Shown piece by piece: positions 1-9,146 of a stretch of 64,000 nucleotides of DNA (positions are counted from its first letter, which is position 1; every line of letters begins with the position of its first letter). The stretch is from Fonsecaea monophora (taxonomy: Eukaryota > Ascomycota > Eurotiomycetes > Chaetothyriales > Herpotrichiellaceae). The stretch covers positions 102,304 through 166,303 of the forward strand of contig NW_019174002.1 in the NCBI RefSeq assembly GCF_001642475.1, given 5' to 3'. Made by a program: the position numbers and the translations under genes. The notes below the pieces were generated by a model. That model searched no databases, was not told the origin of the DNA, and saw only the letters and a list, made by a program, of their open reading frames with translations.

Positions 1-304
1 GCTATTCTTGGCCTGCCACTCAATCCCGAGGACTCATTCCGCACCTTACATCATCTCCTCAACTGCCCGTAAGTTCCCCAACCCTCTTAGCCTCTTGAGC
101 CCACACAACCCGCTTCCAGCCGTACTCAGCAATGCATAATGCTGCGAAATCTCTGGGTTAATCGCTCTGCGTGGGCTGCTCTTTTATTATGGAGCAGGGG
201 AAAGCTTCCTACATTGTCACGCAAAATCTCTTCTCAATCACTGCACAAACACTAAACACATCTGTCGGATAGGTGCTCCTCACAGCGTTGTCGCTCGTCC
301 CAAG
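1..304. other. Left edge: upstream region of the reductase gene
   Basis: No complete gene is visible. Bases 1-69 are open in frame 1 and are followed at 70 by a good donor-like GTAAGT, so this could be the end of an exon of a gene that starts outside the window, or a spliced 5' leader of the reductase at 305. Acceptor-like TTCCAG and CTCAG follow near 115-130, but no convincing continuation was found. Confidence 0.4.
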
Positions 305-2230
305 ATGTCAACTACCATGGTTCCGGGGCACCCTTTGCCTCTCACAGCCCATTCACACCCTAATAACCCCATTCCCGAAGAGCCTCTGGATACGAGGAAA
401 CTTTCAATCTCCGCCTCGCAGCTTTCGCCCTCACTGACCTCCAATGGCCCCTCGAGTTCCTACTCCGACAGTGCCTCGAGCATAAGCACCGAACCCACGA
501 CCCCGACGACCGAGAATCTTTCAGACGTCCCCTTCGAGGATTTGAATGGTCAGCCACCTCAAAGTCCACAGGGTAGGAAGAGACGGGCGTCGACGCTGTT
601 GGTCTCTCAAGATTCGGAAGATGCAAGACGATTTTTGGGTGAGCGCGGCGCTTCGACTGCCCTGATCCAGAAAGCCTGCTGTGGTGGAGGTTGTTGCATG
701 CTCCAAGAGCTCAAGACAAAGAAGCCTCGTCCGGGTCATAGACCGCTCAAAGCCCCTCAGAGTCCGGCCTTCCAAAGCTTGAAAATCAACTTGGGCCATC
801 TGAGTTTGGACAGCGAGCTCTCAGGCGTCGTCGAGGTACCGCCGAAGACAGTGTCATTCGAACCCTTGTCAACTTCGCCCGCACGTACCTATGCAGAGCC
901 CCATAGCCAAAAGCCGGAAATCCTAAAACACCCACCCACTTTCGTCACCCCGCACCCTCCCTACGAGGTATTTTCAGCACCTCTATTCCACGCCCGCGAG
1001 TTGACGAAGCCTGGGGCGGAGAAAAGAACATACCACTTCGACATTGATGTGACTGACTACCCCAAGGAGAGCGGAGATGTTGACTTTGTCGTAGGAGGCG
1101 CTATTGGCGTGTGCGCCGCCAATCCACCTGACATGGTCAATCAGATCTTAGATCTGTTAGGCGTGCCAAGCTTTGTGCGCGATAAGCCGATACTACTCAA
1201 GACAACCACTGGAAGATGGCCAACGATCTGGGGAGAAGAGAAGGCTCGGGAACTTGTCACCACGCGAAGGGAGCTACTGACCTGGTGTTCGGACATTCAG
1301 AGCTATCCGCCCACCAAACAGCTCTTTCGGCTCTTGGCTGAGCATGCAGAAGACGAAAACGAAAGGACGATTCTGATGTACCTGTCTTCGGCACAAGGCC
1401 AGGCAGCGTTCTGCGACCTCCGAACGGGACCATACATCACTCTTCCGCAACTTCTCAGCGCGTTTCCCTCTTCCAGACCTCCTCTTGACCATCTGCTCTC
1501 TGTCCTCAATCAACTCATGCCTCGATTTTACTCCTTGTCTCAGGATCCGACCATCTCGCGCCAGCGGGACGGCACACAATGCCGGCGACTAATCGAAATT
1601 GCGGTCACGGTCCACGAAGCAGATGACTACGCCACGGGCAAGCGGACAGGCGTGGGATCGGGATTTTTGGAGCGACTAGCAAAGCAGGTCATCCAGGCAG
1701 AGCAGGAAGGAAAGAACCCTCGCGACTTGGATCTCAGGGTCCCCATGTTCCGAGGCCTCATGGCCAACCCGCTGGCTCGTGAATTTGTCAGCGACGGACC
1801 TATGCTTCTCATTGGGGCCGGTGTCGGCATCGCCCCATTCCGGGGATTCGTCCATCGTCGACTGAAGTCGGCCAACTGCGCCAATAAAGTCTGGGTGCTC
1901 CAGGGGGTGCGGGATAGTCTTGTGGACGAGCTCTACTCCGGTGATTGGGGCGTCCACGAAGACAAAGTGAAGAAAGTTGTCCAATCTCGACGGGGACAAG
2001 GCCGTTACGTCCAGGAAGAAGTCCGTGCCCAAGCAGACTTGGTCTGGTTTATCATCAACGCCGTGGACGGGAGGATCTTTGTCTGTGGCAGTTCCAAGGG
2101 TATGGGTGAAGGTGTCGAGGCCGCGCTGATTGATGTGGCAATGGCCAAGGGCAAGTTGAATCGTGAGGAGGCACAGAGCTTCTGGGATGAGAAAAAGAGC
2201 TCGGGTCAATACATCGCAGAGACCTGGTGA
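305..2230 (+). CDS. Flavodoxin-less NADPH-cytochrome P450 reductase-like flavoprotein
   Basis: A single-exon 641-residue protein. About the first 200 residues are Ser/Pro-rich and look disordered; within them lies a cysteine knot CCGGGCC at C125-C131. From about residue 210 it resembles the FAD/NADPH half of cytochrome P450 reductase and sulfite reductase: an FAD-binding RFYS motif at R407-S410, GVGSGFL as the second flavin loop near 448, and a nucleotide-binding loop GAGVGIAPF at 504-512 where the family usually has GPGTG. It ends with an aromatic YIAETW, as CPR proteins do with a C-terminal Trp. There is no FMN-binding flavodoxin domain, so electrons would have to pass directly from FAD to a partner protein. 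The physiological acceptor is unknown. The start at 305 is the first ATG of the open frame. Confidence 0.85.
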   Translation: MSTTMVPGHPLPLTAHSHPNNPIPEEPLDTRKLSISASQLSPSLTSNGPSSSYSDSASSISTEPTTPTTENLSDVPFEDLNGQPPQSPQGRKRRASTLLVSQDSEDARRFLGERGASTALIQKACCGGGCCMLQELKTKKPRPGHRPLKAPQSPAFQSLKINLGHLSLDSELSGVVEVPPKTVSFEPLSTSPARTYAEPHSQKPEILKHPPTFVTPHPPYEVFSAPLFHARELTKPGAEKRTYHFDIDVTDYPKESGDVDFVVGGAIGVCAANPPDMVNQILDLLGVPSFVRDKPILLKTTTGRWPTIWGEEKARELVTTRRELLTWCSDIQSYPPTKQLFRLLAEHAEDENERTILMYLSSAQGQAAFCDLRTGPYITLPQLLSAFPSSRPPLDHLLSVLNQLMPRFYSLSQDPTISRQRDGTQCRRLIEIAVTVHEADDYATGKRTGVGSGFLERLAKQVIQAEQEGKNPRDLDLRVPMFRGLMANPLAREFVSDGPMLLIGAGVGIAPFRGFVHRRLKSANCANKVWVLQGVRDSLVDELYSGDWGVHEDKVKKVVQSRRGQGRYVQEEVRAQADLVWFIINAVDGRIFVCGSSKGMGEGVEAALIDVAMAKGKLNREEAQSFWDEKKSSGQYIAETW

Positions 2231-3200
2231 GCAAAGTCGAGGGTCTTTGTTCGCACAAGAAATCCCGCCTCGGAGCTATACCACCCTTGGATACAATTGG
2301 GGTACAAAGCCACACCGTCGGAAATGAACAGGAGTCAGCTCCTAGGAATATCCTGTCGTCCACTTTTTCTCCCCAAAATATGGAACCGCTGGGATGGTAG
2401 TTTGCTGTTATGGATTTTTATTCGACTTGCATGGGGCGGGCGCATAGCGACCGGCGTTTTCTGGCTACAGGAATAAGGAACAAGCCAAAAAGAAGATTTG
2501 TCGCGGGACACCAAGTCCATTCAAGTTTTGGTTTGTTCGACGCTCCGCGAAAAAAAGAAAGCGATCATTCCATTAGACTCGGGGCGGTTTTCTCACATTG
2601 CATTCGCTATCGGCAAATTGCTGCATTTCCAGGTCCGGAAGGGAGATTGGGAGGTCATGTTTGATTTTATTGTTCTGTCCCAACCACATCGATAGTGGAA
2701 TTATCTATCATCATCAGCATCATCATCATTCATGATGTAGTATTCTGTGCCCAAGTGCTTGGATATACGTACATACCATATATTAAATATATACACCTAG
2801 GTAGTAGGTACAGGTACATACATATTGCACTCGTCACGATTATGACCATGACCATGATTATGGATACTTTCAATCTTATCTACCTACTTGTGAGACAGAG
2901 ATATCTGAGCGCGCAGGATATATCTTGTTTTTCTCTCTTCTCTTTTTCTCTCTGGTTTTGGTCCTCCTTTGCCTTTCTCTTGTGTCTTTTTTGTTTTCCT
3001 TTTCCTTTTCTTTTTGGGTATTCCGAATGTATGCTGGTATGTATATACTAGTGTATGTTGATGTCTGGTGGTATCTGGTAGTGTCTGCTGTTGACTACTG
3101 TATTTGATAGATATAAGTATATCGTGTCGAGGCGAGGAGAAAAGGGTTGTGGGGCGATTAATGATGGATGAGTACAGCTAGGAGGATTGATTGATTGAAA
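2231..3200. other. Intergenic, AT-rich with simple repeats
   Basis: Convergent 3' region between the reductase and the GrpB gene. It holds CAT/ATC triplet repeats (about 2703-2735), an ACCTAGGTAG motif near 2795 and T-rich tracts near 2925-3020. The open frames here are low-complexity and have no recognisable domain. I see no gene. Confidence 0.6.
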
Positions 3201-3827
3201 TTACTTGATATAGCCCAGATCGCGAAATGCGCGGTCCAGAATCTCTCCGACTACCTTGTCCTTGCGCACCGTGTATTCTTGCATGGACTCGCCGGCCGTC
3301 TCGGCGGCCGTGGCGCACTCGCGCTTGACGGTGGCATAGAGGTGGCGGTCATCGGGCGACCGGACGAGCCACTCGCGGAAGATACGGTGTCTCTCGACCT
3401 CCGGGCAGTCGGGCCCAAAGACGTGCAGGTTGACCGGGTATCCGTCATCAAGTGGGCGGTCTCCCTCGTCGACGAAGAAGCGGTGTTGGTGCCACGCGGG
3501 CTCGCGGAAGAGGAAGACGAAGCCCGCGCGCCCGAGCGCGTCGACGTACGCGGCCTCGTCCTCGACGTCCCGCACCACCAGGTCCACGTCGATGACGTCC
3601 TTGGCCGGCAGGCCGGGCACGCTGGTCGATCCGGCGTGAAAGACTGCGAGCGCTGTCGACCCCAGCGCAGCGTCAATCCGGGCTTTGACGTCGAGGAAGC
3701 GCTGCGGCCACACCGGGTTAGGCTCGACGATGGCGATCTTGAGATTGGATTTGCGCTGGTTCACCCGCTCCAGCGAACTTCCGTCGTCAATGTACTTTCT
3801 GACGATGTCTTCGGGAGTAAGAGGCAT
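3201..3827 (-). CDS. GrpB/UPF0157 family nucleotidyltransferase-fold protein
   Basis: A single-exon 208-residue protein, the usual length of the GrpB (PF04229) family. The core shows HAGSTSVPGLPAKDVIDVDL at about residues 64-83: the Gly-Ser of a nucleotidyltransferase fold followed by spaced acidic residues (D77, D80, D82). Downstream come a conserved NLHVF segment and a helical C-terminus. Members occur in bacteria and fungi; the biochemical role is not settled, though the fold predicts nucleotidyl transfer. I chose the ATG at 3827, which gives MPLTPEDIV. The frame stays open to 3920, but those extra 31 residues look unlike the family. The gene is isolated and points toward the reductase. 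Confidence 0.85.
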   Translation of the reverse strand: MPLTPEDIVRKYIDDGSSLERVNQRKSNLKIAIVEPNPVWPQRFLDVKARIDAALGSTALAVFHAGSTSVPGLPAKDVIDVDLVVRDVEDEAAYVDALGRAGFVFLFREPAWHQHRFFVDEGDRPLDDGYPVNLHVFGPDCPEVERHRIFREWLVRSPDDRHLYATVKRECATAAETAGESMQEYTVRKDKVVGEILDRAFRDLGYIK

Positions 3828-4556
3828 CGTTTGAAACAGAATTAGGGGTTTAATCGTGAGAATAGGCGTGTTGTGAGATCCTTCGGCAGGGGAAGCGTCT
3901 ATCTCTCTGCCCCTCAACACAACGCCTCAGTCTACACGTTCTTGGCAACGCTCATATTATGGAGCGTCTTTTGCTGTGCACAGTGTCGATATGCAGCCTT
4001 TGCGATGTTACGATCACCGTGGCAATCCTTGTTTTGAGGTCATTTGGATCAGGCAGGCACGAGCACGCGGACGGGCTGTGATCCGGGATGAGAAGTGATA
4101 ATTGGCGGAGGGCGAGGTCTAGTTATTAGTGTGAAGGAGAGAAAGATTGAATTCGTGGGACTCAAGAGGAAACGGCTTTTGCTCAGGCTTCAGTTGCCAA
4201 GCCTGCACGGTAAGAGCGAGCCATCAACAATTCGCTCGCTTGCAACACTGGTTTGGTGCAATAACTGGATGCAGCGGACTGCGGCTGGCGGTTTGCGACT
4301 GGCGGTTAGCGGCTAGCGGCCCGCAGGTCGAGGCCAGCTCTGCTCATCACCCAGCCTGACTGGGTGTCTGCGGATGTTGCCAGTCTGTCGAGATGCCTCG
4401 CTCCATGAGCGGGAAGCCTGCGGAGTCGCCAACCTGATCGTGCGCCGAGATGCTCACGGTGGCCCGACCTCAGGATGAGATAACGGCTTGGTGGTGCTCT
4501 GGCCAAAATACAAGGTGAGAACTTCCCTGCGGTATTGCTAGGCACATAGCTCACAG
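3828..4556. other. Intergenic with a GC-rich imperfect repeat
   Basis: Promoter side of the GrpB gene and upstream side of the STAND-like gene. At about 4274-4324 is a GC-rich imperfect repeat built from CTGGCGGTT / ACTGGCGGTTA / GGCTAGCGG units that could fold. A donor-like GTGAGA at 4515 and an acceptor-like CTCACAG at 4550-4556 would delimit a 42-bp intron, but no ATG can be joined in frame to the STAND-like exon. Confidence 0.4.
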
Positions 4557-6225
4557 AGCACCATAGTTCTACAAGTATCGCCGCGGACGCGTATGCGAGG
4601 GCCGTCGAGTATTTCGAACGAGCGTTGGCTGAAACACCGAGTGAAAGAGCATGGATCCGTGGCCAGACCTCGCTCGAAGACGTCAAGAAAACGGTCGAGC
4701 GGGCACGGGATTCCTATGATGATCGGTCGGAGCCTCATGCCAGAACGAAGAGGTGGATTGGCGCCTTTGCAGCGAACATGGCCCGTTATGGCGCTGTGCT
4801 AGACATCCTCGCCAATGCCGACCCCCTTCATGCGGGGCTTGCTTGGGGAGCTGTTAAATTTATTTTTGCTGTACGCCCCTGTGCGTGGATACAAGAAATG
4901 GCATTGATCGATCTCAGGGTGTGTCCAACTATTCACAACACGCGGAAGAACTAGCAAAGGCCCTGGCCCACATCGGCGACGTTCTGCCGCGTATTCGTGT
5001 GGAACTGGCGCTTTACAACACACCTCAGATGAAAGAAGCCGTGGCTCAGTTGTACGCACATATCATGCTGTTCCTCCAGAGAGCCGTTACGTGGTACACT
5101 GCGAATCGTACCAGGCGCGCCTTGAAAGCCGTCTTCCGACCTTCCCAACTCCCTTTTCAGGAAACTGTAGCAGACATCGAACTTTGTGCTAAGAACGTGG
5201 AATTGATTGCCAGTACTGCGGGCCGTGCCGAGATCCGTGGCCAGTCATTTGTCCTGGAAGAACAGATTGTACGTCAACGACAGATAGAGCAGCGGTTGTT
5301 GGACATGCAGGCGCAGTTGGAATTGGTGTCCATCTCGAGTCAAAAGCACGAGCAGAGCCTACAGCAACTCATTCAGCATACCATGAACAGCCACAACCTC
5401 CTGAAAGCCGTCAAACTTGATGTAGGTGACTCAAAAGCTATACTCAGTCGCGTGCAGGTCTCCTCAATTATCCAAGCCCTGCGTCCTGCGAAACCACCCG
5501 AGGATATTCTCCGCATCTGCCAGTCTTTCTCGAGACGGCGAGTCTCCTGGCAGCAAAATGATCGAGCCACGATGGTGACAATCAAATGTTTGAAGGAATG
5601 GACCCGGCTACCCAGAAGCTCGATGCTTATCGTCAGAAGCGCACCGCAAGCTTTACAACGCACCTTGGCTATGGTTGTGGAGGTGACAACGCTGCTCAAG
5701 TCATCGTCATATCCCATATTTTGGTGTATCTCGGACCCAGGCGAGAGCAAAAAAGCAATCGTTGTCAGCGATGTCCTCCGCAGCTTGATTTTTCAAGCTT
5801 TCCAGCAAGACCCATCAATTCCTTCACGAGAACCGCGGCTTGGTGATGTCTCATCCTATGAGCGCCAGCATAGCCTGGACGAATGGGCTAGCATGGCAAC
5901 ACTCGTTTTCTCCAAAATACCACGTTGTTTCGTTCTCGTCGCAACTGAAGATTTATGTCGCCGGAAAGGAAGCAGTTTGGAGTCGCCAAACAAGCTATAC
6001 GCAACATTGAACGCCGTCTTCGAGGGTGCGTCGCGAGACGGTTGTATAATGAAGCTTCTGCTAGTCACTTCCGGCAGCTTCAAGGTAGCATACCCAGACC
6101 CCCAAGGTCGTGGTCAAATCGTTGTGACTATGACCTCCCCTGTGCCAGCAGCCAGACGCTTGCCACGGCCACGGGCAAATGGTGCTGCTCTAGGGCGTGC
6201 AATATCCGTTATCCGATCTCGGTAA
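4557..6225 (+). CDS. STAND-type N-terminal domain (DUF7708-like) protein with degenerate NTPase; 5' end unresolved
   Basis: Exon to 4870, intron 4871-4917 (47 bp, ends ATCTCAG, phase 0), exon 4918-6225. The joined protein has the fungal STAND N-terminal signature: SLEDV, RYGAVLDIL, LAWGAVKFIFAGVSNY (spanning the junction) and MKEAVAQLYAHI. A helical linker (about EIRGQS...LELVSI) follows. The C-terminal part has NTPase-like strand/helix order (PIFWCISDP, DVLRSLIFQAF, CFVLVATEDL), but there is no GxxGxGKT where a Walker A is expected and no acidic pair in the second motif, so nucleotide hydrolysis is unlikely. Such proteins are fungal NLR-like incompatibility or defence candidates; that role is inference. 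The open frame begins after a stop at 4547 with no in-frame ATG before the conserved region, so either a tiny first exon was missed or the start has been lost. Confidence 0.65.
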
Positions 6226-6932
6226 CCAATGCAGAGTGCAAGCAATACTCGACAGATTTACCTCCCTGCATGTTGATTAGCGTGGACACGAATGGGAGAT
6301 TTTCTCTTCCTTTGATTGTGTGATGAGGCTCTCTTGCTGTTTTCAGATCTATCCCTTGTAAACCGTCGAGGGCAAGGTGATTTGTGGTTTGTATTGAGAT
6401 AGCTGACTTCAATATACCTTGATTTGCGCGCAGGATTCTGGAGGCCACCCTTTATTTTGATTAAGACCTGTGTACTATATTGAAATGGCGTAAATGGTGT
6501 AAATGGCACATTCGTTGAATCAAATAGAGCGTAAAGCAAAAGCCGTGCAAAAGTCAAAAGTCAAAGCTCACCAGGCCAAGGCCTGCAGCCGTTTCGGGAC
6601 GATGCGTGGCTGTCCCCAGGCGGCCGGGGCTGTGCTGATCATGGATTTGACCACCAACATTGAACATCTTCTCGGCCAACCCTTGTCCCGCGAAGAACTC
6701 CATCCTCTTGTCCATGATGCTGCCGTTACTCAAGAATCGGCAGCTATATCCATCTCAACTAGCAGCTCGAGAGACACGACACATGCGATCTGCAAGGGTT
6801 GACAAGCATCGCTGTTCCTCCTTCGCTTTATTCAACGCGGTAACTTTCTCCTACGGACCGCTCGCTCAAGAGACATACTACACGCCGCTCGTATACTAGT
6901 GGGTACCGATAGTCGTGCCTCTTCAACCCAAC
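6226..6932. other. Intergenic between STAND-like gene and broken gene
   Basis: No confident gene. An open stretch starting at an ATG near 6640 (MDLTTNIEHLLGQPL...) encodes about 53 coding-looking residues to a stop near 6800. It could be a 5' exon of the downstream gene, but no clean donor joins it in frame. Confidence 0.4.
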
Positions 6933-8532
6933 ATGGACGCAAGAATCCGCCTGAAAGGAGCCAACGCACTCCCCGTTCTTTCTGCCCACCCTCTCGAGCG
7001 TTCTCCGTTGACAGCATTTGAAGGCTCACACTTTGGGCGAAATATTGCCCCAGATCTCGCCCGGCTACAATCGCCTCTCCAAAATCCGTAGCCAGAGCTC
7101 TCGAGGCTCGCTTCTCCAGCCCAGCGCCTTGATGCACTTGATCCGAGAGTCAGCGTTGCAGTCTACCAGCCTGCTGTGGATGCCGGCATTCTTGGCCACA
7201 GCATTGGGCAAGGGAGCCAGACAAAAGGAGATCCTGTTCAATCCCAGGAAAATCCGCAAGCTGCAGAACGAGAGTGGTGCTGGGAAGAACAGGGTGATGT
7301 TTATCGTGACGATAAACAAAGATTCGTACTGAAAGTCCGGGTCAGGCCGAATGTGAAGACCCAATCAACTGCTGCAAAAAACCCGCAAGTTCCTAAACAC
7401 CGACCTAACAACAATTACTTGTATCAACTTGACGCAGGTTACGACCACATTGTGAAGGTAGTGTGGACCGAGATATGGGACGATCCAGACGACTCTAGCT
7501 CCATGCTGATAAGAAGAGAAGCGGTGAACTTGGAGACAAACGCCAACAAGCAAAATGCTACTGCTTCGCCTACATCTGAACATTCTTTAGTCGACCAAGC
7601 GACGAAGCTTAACGAGATGCTTACATTGGTTCACTATGACAAGAAAACGCCGACGCTGAAGCCACTGTCGGCGTCATCTTCCACTAAACTCGCCCTTCTC
7701 ACCCATACGATTTCAGAAGATCGATCGGGCGATTCAGCATCTGTCATCCGACAGCTTCTTTCCGCATTGCGAACTCAGCGAGTCACAAACTTTACTCCTG
7801 TCGTGTCCAAACGTAATACGCGGGGATATGCATTCGTCATAAGTACTGTAAATACTTGGAGTAAGGTGGGCGATAAAATGATAGAGACCAAGGAAGTGAG
7901 GCCTCCATTCCAAAGAGGAATAAGTGTGGCGATAAAATACGAACAGCCGGTTCTTACTGGAATGACAACGTTTGCGAAGTATTTGGTGTGTGAAAAAGCC
8001 CTCGATCAACTGGGATATTCATACCACAAGGGTGATAATGTGAGGCCTTTCTGCAAGCTCCAATGACTGGTCATACCTGATAAGCTGTACAGGGAATTAT
8101 CGAGGTACCTGAATGTCTCCCGAGCAGCTATATTGAAGAAATAGTGGCTCTGTCCAAGATCTACTCGTGCATCACGGAGCCCAACGAACCAGCAGAGATG
8201 GTGGTGAATGCACACCACGAGATTGCAAACCACAAAGTGATCTCCTGCTCTAGGGCATGGACGGAGATTGCCTCCAAAGATGTGCACCCCAAAGCTTTGT
8301 TAGATATGGGTATTTCATTTCGAAATCAGGTATGTGTCTTGTGATCAGATCACCTCTTCTCTTGTCCCGTTCTGACCAACTTCAGGGTTCTACCATTACG
8401 GTTATCGAGGAGCCTCTCTCCTCTTCAAAGCTGATAGAGCTATTTGGACGAATACTTGCAATTCGAGAAGCTGAGCGGGCATCCCAATTGTCCCTATCCA
8501 GGCTATCCCGTGATGGAAACGCCACACTATAA
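6933..8532 (+). pseudogene. Unrecognised three-exon gene interrupted by one in-frame TAG
   Basis: I do not recognise this family. Exons 6933-8039, 8093-8329 and 8386-8532 join cleanly (both introns phase 0: 53 bp GTGAGG...TACAG with a CTGAT branch, and 56 bp GTATGT...TTCAG with a CTGAC branch), giving 496 codons. Codon 53 (7089-7091) is TAG, while coding character continues on both sides in the same frame. No intron candidate removes it: the few GT dinucleotides upstream lack donor context. TAG CCA could be CAG CCA after one C-to-T change at a CpA site, the change made by repeat-induced point mutation. The next ATG in frame lies far downstream, near 7503. The protein is polar, mixed alpha/beta, with a segment VRPPFQRGISVAIKYEQP. 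It may be a recent pseudogene, a readthrough gene or a sequencing error. Confidence 0.55.
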
Positions 8533-9146
8533 GCCAACTTGAGGTGGAAGCAGCTAGGTAGAAGACGATGGATCAGTCCAAGGAGAGGCCAATCTCGCCG
8601 AAGTCAGACCAGTGTTTCTCTCGGAGCCTCGAAGACTGCAATTTTGAATAGTTCAAATGCTTATCAGTGTGGCAATAACCTGCGAAAAATTGACACTGAA
8701 CTTCAGTTGTGACAGCAACAAACATCTTCACAGAATCTTGTACATTGCATTGACGCCACGAGAATGGACAGTGGTGGCAGCCTGAGGGAGAGACGACGAA
8801 TCATTGTTCATTGTGATCTTCTAGTCGCGTGCCAACGATTAGATCAGACGTGCGGTTTGTAAGGCCAACCGCGCACCTCGAAAACTTGCGCCTGAGCAGC
8901 GCCTTGTCAACATTACACTCTCCCAACTGAAGGTGATATCAGGCATTGCATGATATTTGTTCACCCTCCTGGAAGTGGGCGCCAGGCTTGCTTCGCTGCC
9001 TTACCATTGTTGTTGTTTTTGACTTTTCCAGCACCGAACAGAACAAGCCCCGACATTGCTCTTGACAGATCCACTATTCTACTGTGCTGTTGACAAGCAT
9101 ACCTTTCTCGACAGAGACTTCAGAAAGTCGAAAGTGACGCAACGAG
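8533..9146. other. Intergenic upstream of the AAA ATPase gene
   Basis: No open frame of interest on either strand. It presumably holds the 3' end of the broken gene and the promoter and leader of the ATPase gene. Confidence 0.55.

Noticed and set aside
1..70. Open exon-like start of the window followed by GTAAGT
   Set aside because: Only about 23 codons, no family match and no traceable next exon; could equally be a spliced leader.
1676..2209. Minus-strand frame of 177 codons inside the reductase gene
   Set aside because: Shadow frame; the + strand protein has clear FAD and NADPH motifs here.
2695..3107. Hydrophobic frames that resemble membrane proteins
   Set aside because: Translations of CAT repeats and T-rich tracts in a 3' region; no conserved motif.
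3195..3845. Long + strand frame of 216 codons opposite the GrpB gene
   Set aside because: Antisense shadow of a well-supported GrpB coding sequence; no domain features of its own.
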